Below, piece after piece: positions 53,596 to 62,060 of a stretch of 64,000 nt of DNA. Each line of letters starts with the position of its first letter. Position 1 is the stretch's first letter. A program made the position numbers and the translations under genes. The stretch is from contig CAZSLO010000014.1 of NCBI GenBank assembly GCA_964608025.1, positions 1 to 64,000 on the forward strand, written 5' to 3'. The notes below the pieces were generated by a model, which did no database searches, had not been told where the DNA came from, and was given only the letters and a program-made list of their open reading frames with translations. The DNA is from CAZSLO01 sp964608025 (lineage in GTDB: Bacteria > Chloroflexota > Dehalococcoidia > Lucifugimonadales > CAJWER01).

Positions 53596-55581
53596 TTATC
53601 GCTCCAAGTCAAGCCACTCTACCTCATCTGGGCTAAGATGGATCAGCAGACCTTGGAGCGACGATATGGTTTCATGCATTGTCGCTGGTCCGATAATTGG
53701 AAATAAGGGAAACGGCTGCGCCAACAAGTAAGACAACGCGATTGCTGTCGGATCTGTGCCTTTATTTTCAGCTAAGGTGGTTGCACGTTTTAGGCGTTCA
53801 AAATTGTCCTCGCTGTACCAGGCAGACACGAATGTCCGATCAGACCCAGATCTTCCCGAGAAAAATCCCTGCGCCTGGCTAGACCATGAAAAAAGAGGCA
53901 TCTGGCTTTTCTCAAGCCATTTTCGAAACTGGATACCGGATGCCGTTAGACAACCTTCCCATGGAGGTTCTATCATCCTAGCAAGGCTGAAGTTATTGCT
54001 AATTACACTAAATCCAACGAAACCATGTTTGGCGGCATACTCGTTGGCAGCATCGACTCTATCGGCATCCCAATTAGATCCCCCGAACACTCGTATCCTT
54101 CCAGCAGCGTGATTTTCGTTTAATACATCTACAAATTCACCAACAGGAACTTCTGGGTTGTCTCGATGCAAAAGATATATATCAGCATGATCTGTACCTA
54201 ATTCATCAAGGCTCCGTTCTAGATCAATCGTCACATTCTCTGGATAACAGTTGGGAGTGTGGGCTCCCTTGGTCAAGAGTACTATCTGATCCCTAATGTC
54301 CCTGTTACGCATCCATTTCCCAAGAGTCGGTTCTGATTGCCCATATTGGCGTGCCGTGTCAAAGCAGTTTCCACCGAGCTCGAAATAGTCATCGTATATC
54401 AATGATGCATATCGGAGATCGCGTCGGTTGAGTGTTCCCATAACTATCTTGGAAACTGGTTTGTCTATCCCAGTAACTGTGCCAAATGTCATGTAGCAGT
54501 CGTCACGTTTGGCAAGTGGACGTCCGTGTATTGGTAGGATCAAACTATCTTCGCGTTCGGCTTGATAATCCATACCAATCGCTTCGCGCCATCGATCCAG
54601 CGTCCTCATATTGGCCAATGAATCATCCCATGTCATACCTGGGAATGAAGCCTGTCGGTTTTTAATGTTATCGGAGACGTGATCAGCCTCAATAGCGTAC
54701 AACCAACGGCCTGTCTCTATTTTCAGGTATTCAGAGGGTTCACCAGTTCTATGAATTTCAATATAGCTAGTCCCACCCTCACGGCCACTGCAAAACCAAG
54801 GCTCGGGTATAACAATATGACCATCGGTGCCATATATACGTACTTCACTTCCAGTTGCAAGTCGGACGCCACAGGATACTTCCGCCAATATGTCACCATC
54901 GAATTTCAGGATTGCCGAGGTGTACTCATCCACATGGCTCTCGCTAGAAACATGTCCAACAGCGTATATCTCCCGAGGCTCGGCAACTTCGATTCCTTGT
55001 ACAACTGCCACTACGAGTCTACTCATCGATACCGTGTAGCAGCCTAAATCTAGGATTCCCCCACCACCAAGAGAGTTGGCTAGATGTCTCTCTTCAAGAT
55101 CATAAGTTCCCCTGAATCCGAACGTGGCCCTAATCAACTTCACATCCCCAACAATTTTATCCTGTAGTAGTTCCACGAGCTTGCTGGTCTGTGGATGACA
55201 CCTGTACATGAAAGCTTCCATCAAAAACACATTATTACGTCTAGCAGCTTCAATTACCGACATCGTATCGGCCGCATTTAAAGTAATTGGCTTTTCACAT
55301 AGAATATGCTTGCCTGCCTCGGCACACTTTATTACCCATTCAGCATGCATGGGATGAGGAGTAGAGATGTAAACTGCCTCAACGTCATCATCGTCCAACA
55401 AAGCTTGATATCCTGCCAGGCGCCGCTCGATGCCATGCATCTCTCCGAAATGTTCGGCATTTAACTTGGTCCTACTGGCAACAGCCACAATGCGGCCACT
55501 ATCAGTTTGGTCAATGGCACTGGCAAAAGCACTGGCAATCTTGCCAGTGCCGATGATTCCCCAGCTCAGCGGATCTTTCAT
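53596..55581 (-). CDS. Gfo/Idh/MocA oxidoreductase fused to aldo/keto reductase
   Basis: A 661-residue fusion of two dehydrogenases. Residues 1-335 are a Gfo/Idh/MocA enzyme with GIIGTGKIA (8-16) and E96-K97-P98. Residues 375-661 are an aldo/keto reductase with the tetrad D408 (NCFDTA), Y413 (RQYGQ), K438 (LLTKG) and H472 (LLHRD). GGAGG is eight bases before ATG. Joining an oxidoreductase to another that may work on the product of the first suggests channelling of a sugar intermediate, for example in a carbonyl transfer or isomerisation. The two methyltransferase genes lie downstream on the same strand. Confidence 0.93.
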   Translation of the reverse strand: MKDPLSWGIIGTGKIASAFASAIDQTDSGRIVAVASRTKLNAEHFGEMHGIERRLAGYQALLDDDDVEAVYISTPHPMHAEWVIKCAEAGKHILCEKPITLNAADTMSVIEAARRNNVFLMEAFMYRCHPQTSKLVELLQDKIVGDVKLIRATFGFRGTYDLEERHLANSLGGGGILDLGCYTVSMSRLVVAVVQGIEVAEPREIYAVGHVSSESHVDEYTSAILKFDGDILAEVSCGVRLATGSEVRIYGTDGHIVIPEPWFCSGREGGTSYIEIHRTGEPSEYLKIETGRWLYAIEADHVSDNIKNRQASFPGMTWDDSLANMRTLDRWREAIGMDYQAEREDSLILPIHGRPLAKRDDCYMTFGTVTGIDKPVSKIVMGTLNRRDLRYASLIYDDYFELGGNCFDTARQYGQSEPTLGKWMRNRDIRDQIVLLTKGAHTPNCYPENVTIDLERSLDELGTDHADIYLLHRDNPEVPVGEFVDVLNENHAAGRIRVFGGSNWDADRVDAANEYAAKHGFVGFSVISNNFSLARMIEPPWEGCLTASGIQFRKWLEKSQMPLFSWSSQAQGFFSGRSGSDRTFVSAWYSEDNFERLKRATTLAENKGTDPTAIALSYLLAQPFPLFPIIGPATMHETISSLQGLLIHLSPDEVEWLDLER

Positions 55582-55697
55582 ATTAGCTGCCTCCAGATGA
55601 CGACCTGATATTATTGATATATGCTGTGGTGATAGCTCAGAAATGATACACGAGACTCAACCCAACAAGCCCTCTCAATAGAATCGGAGGAATCCAG

Positions 55698-56372
55698 ATG
55701 AAGTCAGCACTGCTAGTCTGGGGTGGTTGGCAAGGACACTCACCGAAGGAATGCTCAGACATATTTGGACCATGGCTGGAAGAACAAGGGTATAGGGTCA
55801 AAGTTAGTGACACTCTTGATGCCTATTTGGATTCTGATCAACTCAGGCAATTCAACTTAATCGTACCAATTTGGACTCAAGGGATAATCTCGAAAGAACA
55901 AGAGACCAATCTTCTTAGAGCCGTAGCTAGTGGAGTCGGTATAGCCGGGTGGCACGGTTGCATGGGAGACTCGTTTAGAATGAGCACCGACTATCAATTC
56001 ATGGTAGGTGGTCAATGGGTATCTCATCCGGGAGGCTTCATAGACTATAGGGTGAATATCGTCGATCGTACCGACCCGATCACCGCTGGCCTCCAGGATT
56101 TCAATATTAATTCCGAGCAATACTATATGCACGTAGATCCCAGTAATGAGGTACTTGCTACAACTACATTCAAAGGAGATCAACAGATCAGCCAGATCGC
56201 ACCGTACGAATGTCCCTGGATTTCTGAATGCGTGATGCCTGTAGCCTGGAAGCGAATGTGGGGACAGGGCCGCGTATTTTTCTCATCCCTCGGACACAAG
56301 CTCGAAGATTTCGAAGTCCCAGAGGTGATGGAAATCACAAAACGAGGTTTGCTATGGGCAAGCCTTGACTAA
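55698..56372 (+). CDS. ThuA-like glutamine-amidotransferase-fold protein
   Basis: A 224-residue protein of the ThuA family. Visible segments are LLVWGGWQGHSPKE at the start, VSDTLDAYLDSDQL, GVGIAGWHGCMGDSF (about 89-103) and WKRMWGQGRVFFSSLGH near the C-terminus. ThuA-like proteins have a class I amidotransferase fold without its catalytic Cys, and occur beside Gfo/Idh/MocA enzymes in sugar metabolism, as here. GGAGG lies seven bases before the ATG. The last eight bases overlap the next gene, so the two are coupled. The biochemical role is not established. Confidence 0.85.
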   Translation: MKSALLVWGGWQGHSPKECSDIFGPWLEEQGYRVKVSDTLDAYLDSDQLRQFNLIVPIWTQGIISKEQETNLLRAVASGVGIAGWHGCMGDSFRMSTDYQFMVGGQWVSHPGGFIDYRVNIVDRTDPITAGLQDFNINSEQYYMHVDPSNEVLATTTFKGDQQISQIAPYECPWISECVMPVAWKRMWGQGRVFFSSLGHKLEDFEVPEVMEITKRGLLWASLD

Positions 56373-57462
56373 AATACACGATCCATTACCTATCGGTGTC
56401 ATAGGATGTGGAGCCGTAAGTAATATGTATTTCGAAAACCTCGTCAACAACGAAAACATCGAAATAATTGCGTGTGCTGACTTGGACTTTAACAAGGCCC
56501 GCTTATCAGCCAACCAATTTGGAATTGCCAGGGCCTGTAAAGTCGAAGAGATTCTTTCTGATACTGAAATACGATTGATTCTTAATTTGACAGTACCGCA
56601 AGCTCATGCCCAGGTTAGCCTGGCAGCCATCGAATCCGGTAAACACTTGTACTCAGAGAAACCCCTTGCTATCGAAAAATCAGATGGTTATTCGATTTTA
56701 AAAGCGGCTGCCCGAACAGGAGTAATGGTGGGATGTGCCCCGGACACCTTCCTTGGAGCAGGAATACAAACCAGCCGGATGCTACTCGATGAACAAGTTA
56801 TTGGGAACCCCATCGCAGCCTCAGCACAGTTCACTAGTAGGGGTCATGAACACTGGCATCCAAATCCTGGATTCTTTTATCTCCGCGGTGGAGGTCCAGA
56901 GTTTGATATGTGTCCCAACTATATCACTGCGCTGGTCGTACTCCTCGGACCAATAATCCAAGTATCGAGCATAGCTAAAAGGACCAGAAAAGAACGTACC
57001 AGCGCAATACATCCAAACAAAAAATTTCCCGTGGAAGTTCCTACACACGTGGTAGGGAGTCTCCTTTTCGAGAATGGGGTTACAAGTTCTATCACAATGA
57101 GCTTCGATCTGGAGAGCGAACGAACCCAGAGGCTTGAAATATTCGGGGAACATGGCACGATCAGGGTTCCAGATCCAAACACCTTCGGGGGACCTGTTAT
57201 GATCAAGAAAACCTATGACCAATGGGTCGAGGAACCTCTCCGTTTATTAGAAGGTGGTCGGGGATTAGGTGTATTAGAAATGGCATCTGCTTTAAGAGAA
57301 AAACGCATATCACGAATCGATGCTAATCTTGCAAATCATGTCCTAGAGGTAATGCACAGCCTGCACGATTCATCTGATCTAGGCAAGCATATTACAATAC
57401 AATCATCCTGTCCCCGCCCAGATCCGATTTCAACTCAAGGCAATAGGCAGACACCAAGTTGA
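56365..57462 (+). CDS. Gfo/Idh/MocA-family oxidoreductase
   Basis: A 365-residue member beginning at a TTG inside the end of the ThuA-like gene (eight-base overlap). The Rossmann motif is VIGCGAVS (12-19) and the catalytic-lysine motif is E98-K99-P100 (SEKPLAI). The C-terminal ILRVPDPNTFGG-like segment is the usual beta-sheet domain. With ThuA upstream and an aldo/keto reductase 48 bases downstream, it belongs to a three-gene sugar-oxidation operon. The specific sugar is unknown. Confidence 0.9.
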   Translation: MTKIHDPLPIGVIGCGAVSNMYFENLVNNENIEIIACADLDFNKARLSANQFGIARACKVEEILSDTEIRLILNLTVPQAHAQVSLAAIESGKHLYSEKPLAIEKSDGYSILKAAARTGVMVGCAPDTFLGAGIQTSRMLLDEQVIGNPIAASAQFTSRGHEHWHPNPGFFYLRGGGPEFDMCPNYITALVVLLGPIIQVSSIAKRTRKERTSAIHPNKKFPVEVPTHVVGSLLFENGVTSSITMSFDLESERTQRLEIFGEHGTIRVPDPNTFGGPVMIKKTYDQWVEEPLRLLEGGRGLGVLEMASALREKRISRIDANLANHVLEVMHSLHDSSDLGKHITIQSSCPRPDPISTQGNRQTPS

Positions 57463-57510
57463 AAATCCTTTCCAACACTAACACTATCCCTAAATCCTGG
57501 AGGCTGCAGA

Positions 57511-58497
57511 ATGAATCCCCTGTGCAAGACTGAGATAGGAAAGACAGGTGTAAAAGTTACCCGGATTGGCCTTGGCGGTGCACCTCTTGCAGGATTGTAT
57601 ACGGATGTCGAGGCAAATATGGCTGTCGCGACTATACTCAAGGCCCACGAACTCGGGATCTCATATTTCGACACCGCACCGCTTTACGGCAGCGGTCGTA
57701 GTGAAACCTATTTCAGTAGAGCTCTACAACAGATTCCTCGCGATGAATTCGTCCTTTCAACCAAGGTAGGCCGAATACTACAACCTGTGGGAGAGCAACC
57801 AGAAAGCGAACAGTTTGTTAATCTTCCAAAAATGGACCCTGTATTCGATTATTCCCGAGAAGGTATACTCAGATCCCATGAAGAAAGTCTTCAACGCCTA
57901 GGGATCGATAGGGTAGAAATCGTCATGGCGCACGACCCAGAAGACCACTATGACCAAGTAATTAATGAAGGATTTCCTACACTCGTCGAACTTCGGGAAC
58001 AGGGAACGATCAATGCGATTGGGTCTGGAATGAACCAGTGGCAGATGTTAACACGCTTCGCCCGTGAAACTGATTGCGACTGTTTTTTACTGGCGGGCAG
58101 ATACACACTTCTCGACCAATCGGGAATAGAAGAATTTCTGCCTCTTTGTGAGAAGAAAGGAATAAGTGTAATCCTAGGCGGACCCTACAATAGCGGTATC
58201 CTAGCCTCAAACCTTTCGGATGATCAAACCTTCGATTATTTACCCGCCTCCGAGACAGTTCTAGCCAAGGCACGCAGTATAAAAGACGTGTGTGATCGAT
58301 ATGATGTTCCCTTGAAAGCAGCCGCATTGCAATTTGGGCTCGCACATCCTGCGGTGGCAGCAACAATCCCAGGAGCACGATCCATAGTCGAGTTGGAGGA
58401 GAACCTAAAGATGGCATCACACCCAATAAATACAGATCTTTGGCAGGAACTTAGGTCGGAGGGATTAATTAAACCCGAGGCCCCAACGCCTTCATAA
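57511..58497 (+). CDS. Aldo/keto reductase (D-threo-aldose/L-fucose dehydrogenase-like)
   Basis: A 328-residue AKR with the full tetrad: D54 (YFDTAP), Y59 (PLYGSG), K85 (LSTKVG) and H141 (VMAHDP). The arrangement GLGGAPLAGLY at the N-terminus and the long segment after the lysine are like the branch that includes D-threo-aldose 1-dehydrogenase and pyridoxal 4-dehydrogenase, which oxidise L-fucose or related aldoses to lactones. GGAGG lies upstream of ATG. It ends the ThuA-MocA-AKR operon, so it may do the first oxidation in the sugar pathway suggested for this region. Confidence 0.9.
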   Translation: MNPLCKTEIGKTGVKVTRIGLGGAPLAGLYTDVEANMAVATILKAHELGISYFDTAPLYGSGRSETYFSRALQQIPRDEFVLSTKVGRILQPVGEQPESEQFVNLPKMDPVFDYSREGILRSHEESLQRLGIDRVEIVMAHDPEDHYDQVINEGFPTLVELREQGTINAIGSGMNQWQMLTRFARETDCDCFLLAGRYTLLDQSGIEEFLPLCEKKGISVILGGPYNSGILASNLSDDQTFDYLPASETVLAKARSIKDVCDRYDVPLKAAALQFGLAHPAVAATIPGARSIVELEENLKMASHPINTDLWQELRSEGLIKPEAPTPS

Positions 58498-58809
58498 CTG
58501 TATCCAAAACAAACTTGCGGTATTTTAAGAAAAGTCGATTGATGAAGAATCGAGGCCTCTCAGACCCATCAAACATTATCTGAAAGGTGGGACTAGTTCA
58601 AAGAAGCTCAGACTTCAATTCAGGTGCAACAAATTCTTTGACCTTCGAATAGACCTAGAGTCTTCCACGCGTATCGCAAACAATTCGGCGTTTTAGCACC
58701 AATGGAATTTTCCTGTTTCCGAAGCAAGATTGGTGGTAATAGTTATGTAACTATAGGGTATAGCATATCTGTAAATACGTGTAATGACTCAAAAGACTAT
58801 ACTTGCCCA
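58498..58809 (+). other. Intergenic region before GT-B-like gene
   Basis: If the next gene starts at ATG 58810, this gap is 312 bases. It contains no RNA gene or repeat that I recognise. An open extension of the next gene covers 58702-58809 but has no homology signal. Confidence 0.4.
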
Positions 58810-59898
58810 ATGAGGATCATAGCTGCAGCAAGACACCCTGGACCAGCAGAAAGTGTTGGCCCCACAGTACAAGTATTAAGAAACCAAGGTCATGATGTCC
58901 TGCTCATCGGAGTCGACGGAAGGTCCCCAGAGGCAAAATCTTTAGGTGGCTCAGTTGATGCGTTCCAGCGAGCCGGCATATCCTGCAAAGATATTTCTTA
59001 TACAGGTTATACCGGCAGTATAGTAGACATTCCCCTAAGTTTTGCAAATAAACTTATCGAAGAATATCGCCCAGACCGGATACTAGTTGGTTGCTCAAGC
59101 GACGAGAGTGGTCTTGAAATCGACATTGAAGCCATCCTCGTAGAAGCAGGTCAATCGAAGTCAATACATACGGTTCAAATTGTAGAAGCATGGGGTTGCT
59201 GGAGACCAAAGTATAATCCCCACTTTGCATCTATTTACGCAAATCTCGATCGACTAACCGCAGATATCAATATCTCAAGGGGTGCACCCCGAGAATCTAT
59301 TAGGATTACAGGACACCCGGGACTAGATAAATTTTACGATTTCCCTGTTGATATAAATCGAAGCTTGATTAGAAAGCAACTCGGCATATCAAAAGAGAGG
59401 ATAATTGTATATTTTGGTCAGGCGGAGGCTAGGCCAGGTTCTCCTAGAATACCGATGACTTTAAGATGGGTTATTGACAGTCTCGGCCAAAATGACCGCC
59501 TAATTTTCTCAAGTCATCCCAGAGATACCCGTGATTACAACAGAATTCTGGCTATGGCAGGCAACTCCCTAATACAAACAGAGATTGACAGTCATCAACT
59601 TATCTCTTTAGCCGACATAGTTATCACACATTTCTCTACCATGGGGTTAAAGTCAGTGATATTAGGGGTACCTACAATCAATATCCTCCTGAAAGACGAC
59701 GAACAAGAAACTCGAACATCTTGTGGTGGATTCCCAATATCATTACTAGGGGGTAATTACGAGGCTAACAACCAAAACGATGTTAGGAGACTACTTGGGA
59801 AAACCCTTATCGGGAAAAACAGAGATGAGATAAGATCTGCCCTAATGGTTGACGGTAAAGCTGCTGATCGTGTGGCTCACTTAATAACGAACCTGTGA
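58810..59898 (+). CDS. GT-B-fold protein resembling glycosyltransferase/epimerase families
   Basis: The frame opens at ATG 58702, but the first 36 residues have no signal of homology or membrane character, and the Rossmann-like strand MRIIAAARHPGPAESVGP begins at ATG 58810; I take that start (362 residues), though neither has a clear binding site. GHPGLDKFYD, RLIFSSHPRDTRDY and SLADIVITHFSTMGLKSVILG are typical of the C-terminal half of GT-B proteins such as UDP-GlcNAc 2-epimerase and CDP-glycerol transferases. A sugar-nucleotide role is likely but unproved. It converges with the FAH-fold hydratase gene. Confidence 0.6.
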   Translation: MRIIAAARHPGPAESVGPTVQVLRNQGHDVLLIGVDGRSPEAKSLGGSVDAFQRAGISCKDISYTGYTGSIVDIPLSFANKLIEEYRPDRILVGCSSDESGLEIDIEAILVEAGQSKSIHTVQIVEAWGCWRPKYNPHFASIYANLDRLTADINISRGAPRESIRITGHPGLDKFYDFPVDINRSLIRKQLGISKERIIVYFGQAEARPGSPRIPMTLRWVIDSLGQNDRLIFSSHPRDTRDYNRILAMAGNSLIQTEIDSHQLISLADIVITHFSTMGLKSVILGVPTINILLKDDEQETRTSCGGFPISLLGGNYEANNQNDVRRLLGKTLIGKNRDEIRSALMVDGKAADRVAHLITNL

Positions 59899-59917
59899 TT
59901 TAGCGACACGCCATAAC

Positions 59918-60712
59918 TTAAACAAAATGCGCAGTAGCCGTACCTAGCCCAACCTGCTCAATGGTAACAACGTCACCTAGTTCAACCCATCTGGTCTCTA
60001 CTAGGCTACCGAGCAGCACAAACTCACCTGCAAAAAGACCTCTCCCGCGTTCTGACATTGAATTCGCTAACCAGGCCAACGCTTTAAACGGGTGGCCCAT
60101 GATATCGGATCCCACTCCAGATCCAACGGGTTTATCATTGATCAACATGGATCCTTTAACGTTGGGCAATTCAGTAATCACCCAGTCCTTTATCGGGGTC
60201 CCGAGTACACAACCGGCGCCAAAGAAGTCGTCTGCTATCAGGGTAGGAGTATCGATCGATTTATAGTCGAGCCACCGATCGTCTACTACTTCTATGGCAG
60301 GCATGACTGACTCTACGGCAAGAGCGACCGAGTCTATATCGTACGGGGTTCCAGTCATGGTTAGATCGGCGCCTAATCTAACAGCAATCTCACATTCAAC
60401 TCCGGGGTGAAGTAATTGATTGAACTTGAATGTCCCTGAATTATTTCGAACCGTCGAATCGAAAACTCCGCCAGCACATGGATTATCAATGTCCAAAAAA
60501 CTTTGCATTACTGCCGTGGTACACCCTATCTTATGCCCTACTAACTCTCCAAAACCCCTATCGCTGATTTGCTGGTGAAGTAAGTCCTGTACAGCGTACG
60601 CATCTATCTCGGAAGATGGCCGTATCGACAGTGGTAGAATTCCCATTTTGTCTAAAGCAAGTCTTCCTGCGCTCAGTAAAACTGCCGCCTCTTTTCTAGA
60701 ATCCGGTTTCAC
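59918..60712 (-). CDS. 2-keto-4-pentenoate hydratase-like FAH-fold enzyme
   Basis: A 264-residue protein of the MhpD/hydratase-decarboxylase branch. GHKIGCTTAVMQ (59-70), the metal motif GVECEIAVRLG (E106, E108) and E141 in MPAIEVVDDRW are visible. It adds water to a 2-hydroxy-dienoate or acts on a related keto acid with Mg or Mn. The start is GTG eight bases after AAAGGATAG. It is divergent from the lactonase gene, and the two may belong to one catabolic pathway since lactonase, dehydratase and hydratase steps are all next to each other. Confidence 0.88.
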   Translation of the reverse strand: MKPDSRKEAAVLLSAGRLALDKMGILPLSIRPSSEIDAYAVQDLLHQQISDRGFGELVGHKIGCTTAVMQSFLDIDNPCAGGVFDSTVRNNSGTFKFNQLLHPGVECEIAVRLGADLTMTGTPYDIDSVALAVESVMPAIEVVDDRWLDYKSIDTPTLIADDFFGAGCVLGTPIKDWVITELPNVKGSMLINDKPVGSGVGSDIMGHPFKALAWLANSMSERGRGLFAGEFVLLGSLVETRWVELGDVVTIEQVGLGTATAHFV

Positions 60713-60897
60713 GCTTACTATCCTTTGTGTCGATTATTTGATTTCATTACCATTATCTACCAAATCGATATGAATAGCCTGCCGTATCTACACATTGTAT
60801 TGTTAGTTGGTATTAGCCAACCATATCACCTCAATTCGTTCCTTTATCCCCAAATTCATTTGTAGTATCTTTCAAATGTCCGATATGGAGGATAGGA

Positions 60898-61911
60898 ATG
60901 AGCCATTTATACGTTACGTTGTCCGATGAAGACAAGATCGTAAAATTTGATATGGATGACCAATCTGGGAACCTAGAAAACCCGGAGAGTTTTCGGGTCT
61001 CCGGCAAACCAGGTCCACTCGCAAAACATCCAAGCGGCCAGTTCATTTACGCCGGTCGCCGTGGTACTAACCAGGTAACTAGTTTTTCCGTTGATCCGGC
61101 GGGTAAACTCCATCAGATTTCAGAAATTGGACTAGAGTCAGACCCTTGTTATATGGCAACTGATCGACAAGGCCAGTTCTTGTTATCTGCTTACTATTCA
61201 GGGGGTGGTGTATCCGTACACCGTATCGGTGATGATGGTGCTGCTACAGGACCAGATGTTCAATGGATAAAGACAGGCACGGGAGCACACTGCATACAAA
61301 CTGATCCCACAAACCAGTTTGTCTTCGTCCCTCATATTGCAGGCGCAGGACCTAATGCCATTTTCCAATTTAAATTCGACGATGACGAAGGTATCCTAGC
61401 ACCGAACTCTCCTTTCATCGAGACTCCATCTAGGCAAGATGGGCCTCGCCATTTCTGCTTCCACCCCGAACTCAATATACTCTATACATCCAATGAGCAA
61501 GGCTGCAGCGTCACTGCTTATGAAATCGATCGCAAATCTGGAACCCTAAGTGCCGTACAGACCGTGTCGACTTTACCCGCGGACTACGATGGAGATAACT
61601 CCTGCTCCCAAATACAAATAACTCCATCAGGGAGTTTCTTATATGCACCAAACAGAGGACATGACTCCATCGCAGGGTTCAAAGTTGACCCCTCAACCGG
61701 CCAGTTAACACCAATTGGCCATACCCCCGCAGAACGCGTACCCAGGGCATTTAGCATCGATCCTCAGGGACACTTCCTATATGCGGCTGGACTTGAGACG
61801 GGCAAACTCACGTCGTTTAGGATAAACCAACAAACTGGGGCGCTTGAATCTTTCGGCACCTACGCTGTTGGAGCAAGTCCCATGTGGGTCCTGATAACAC
61901 ACTCTAATTGA
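60898..61911 (+). CDS. Lactonase, 6-phosphogluconolactonase-type beta-propeller
   Basis: A 337-residue seven-bladed propeller of the Pgl/YbhE lactonase family. Repeated strands of the form GQFIYAGRRG, GQFLLSAYYSGG, NQFVFVPHIAG, LNILYTSNEQG, GSFLYAPNRGHDSI and GHFLYAAGLETG mark the blades, and DGPRHFCFHPE is a typical active-site block. It hydrolyses a sugar lactone in the cytoplasm. GGAGGATAGGA precedes ATG. The ManD-like dehydratase gene follows on the same strand, suggesting successive lactonase and aldonate dehydratase steps. Confidence 0.92.
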   Translation: MSHLYVTLSDEDKIVKFDMDDQSGNLENPESFRVSGKPGPLAKHPSGQFIYAGRRGTNQVTSFSVDPAGKLHQISEIGLESDPCYMATDRQGQFLLSAYYSGGGVSVHRIGDDGAATGPDVQWIKTGTGAHCIQTDPTNQFVFVPHIAGAGPNAIFQFKFDDDEGILAPNSPFIETPSRQDGPRHFCFHPELNILYTSNEQGCSVTAYEIDRKSGTLSAVQTVSTLPADYDGDNSCSQIQITPSGSFLYAPNRGHDSIAGFKVDPSTGQLTPIGHTPAERVPRAFSIDPQGHFLYAAGLETGKLTSFRINQQTGALESFGTYAVGASPMWVLITHSN

Positions 61912-62060
61912 TAGTTTATCAAAACCATAATTATAGATGTGTCTTATATTTCCACCCAACAACGCTAAAAACCCGTTCTGTGAAGTCTGTAGACCACTAG
62001 AGGTACCGGACTAACCCATATGATAAGGGCAAATTTGACACTCAAGGCGGGAGAAAAACC

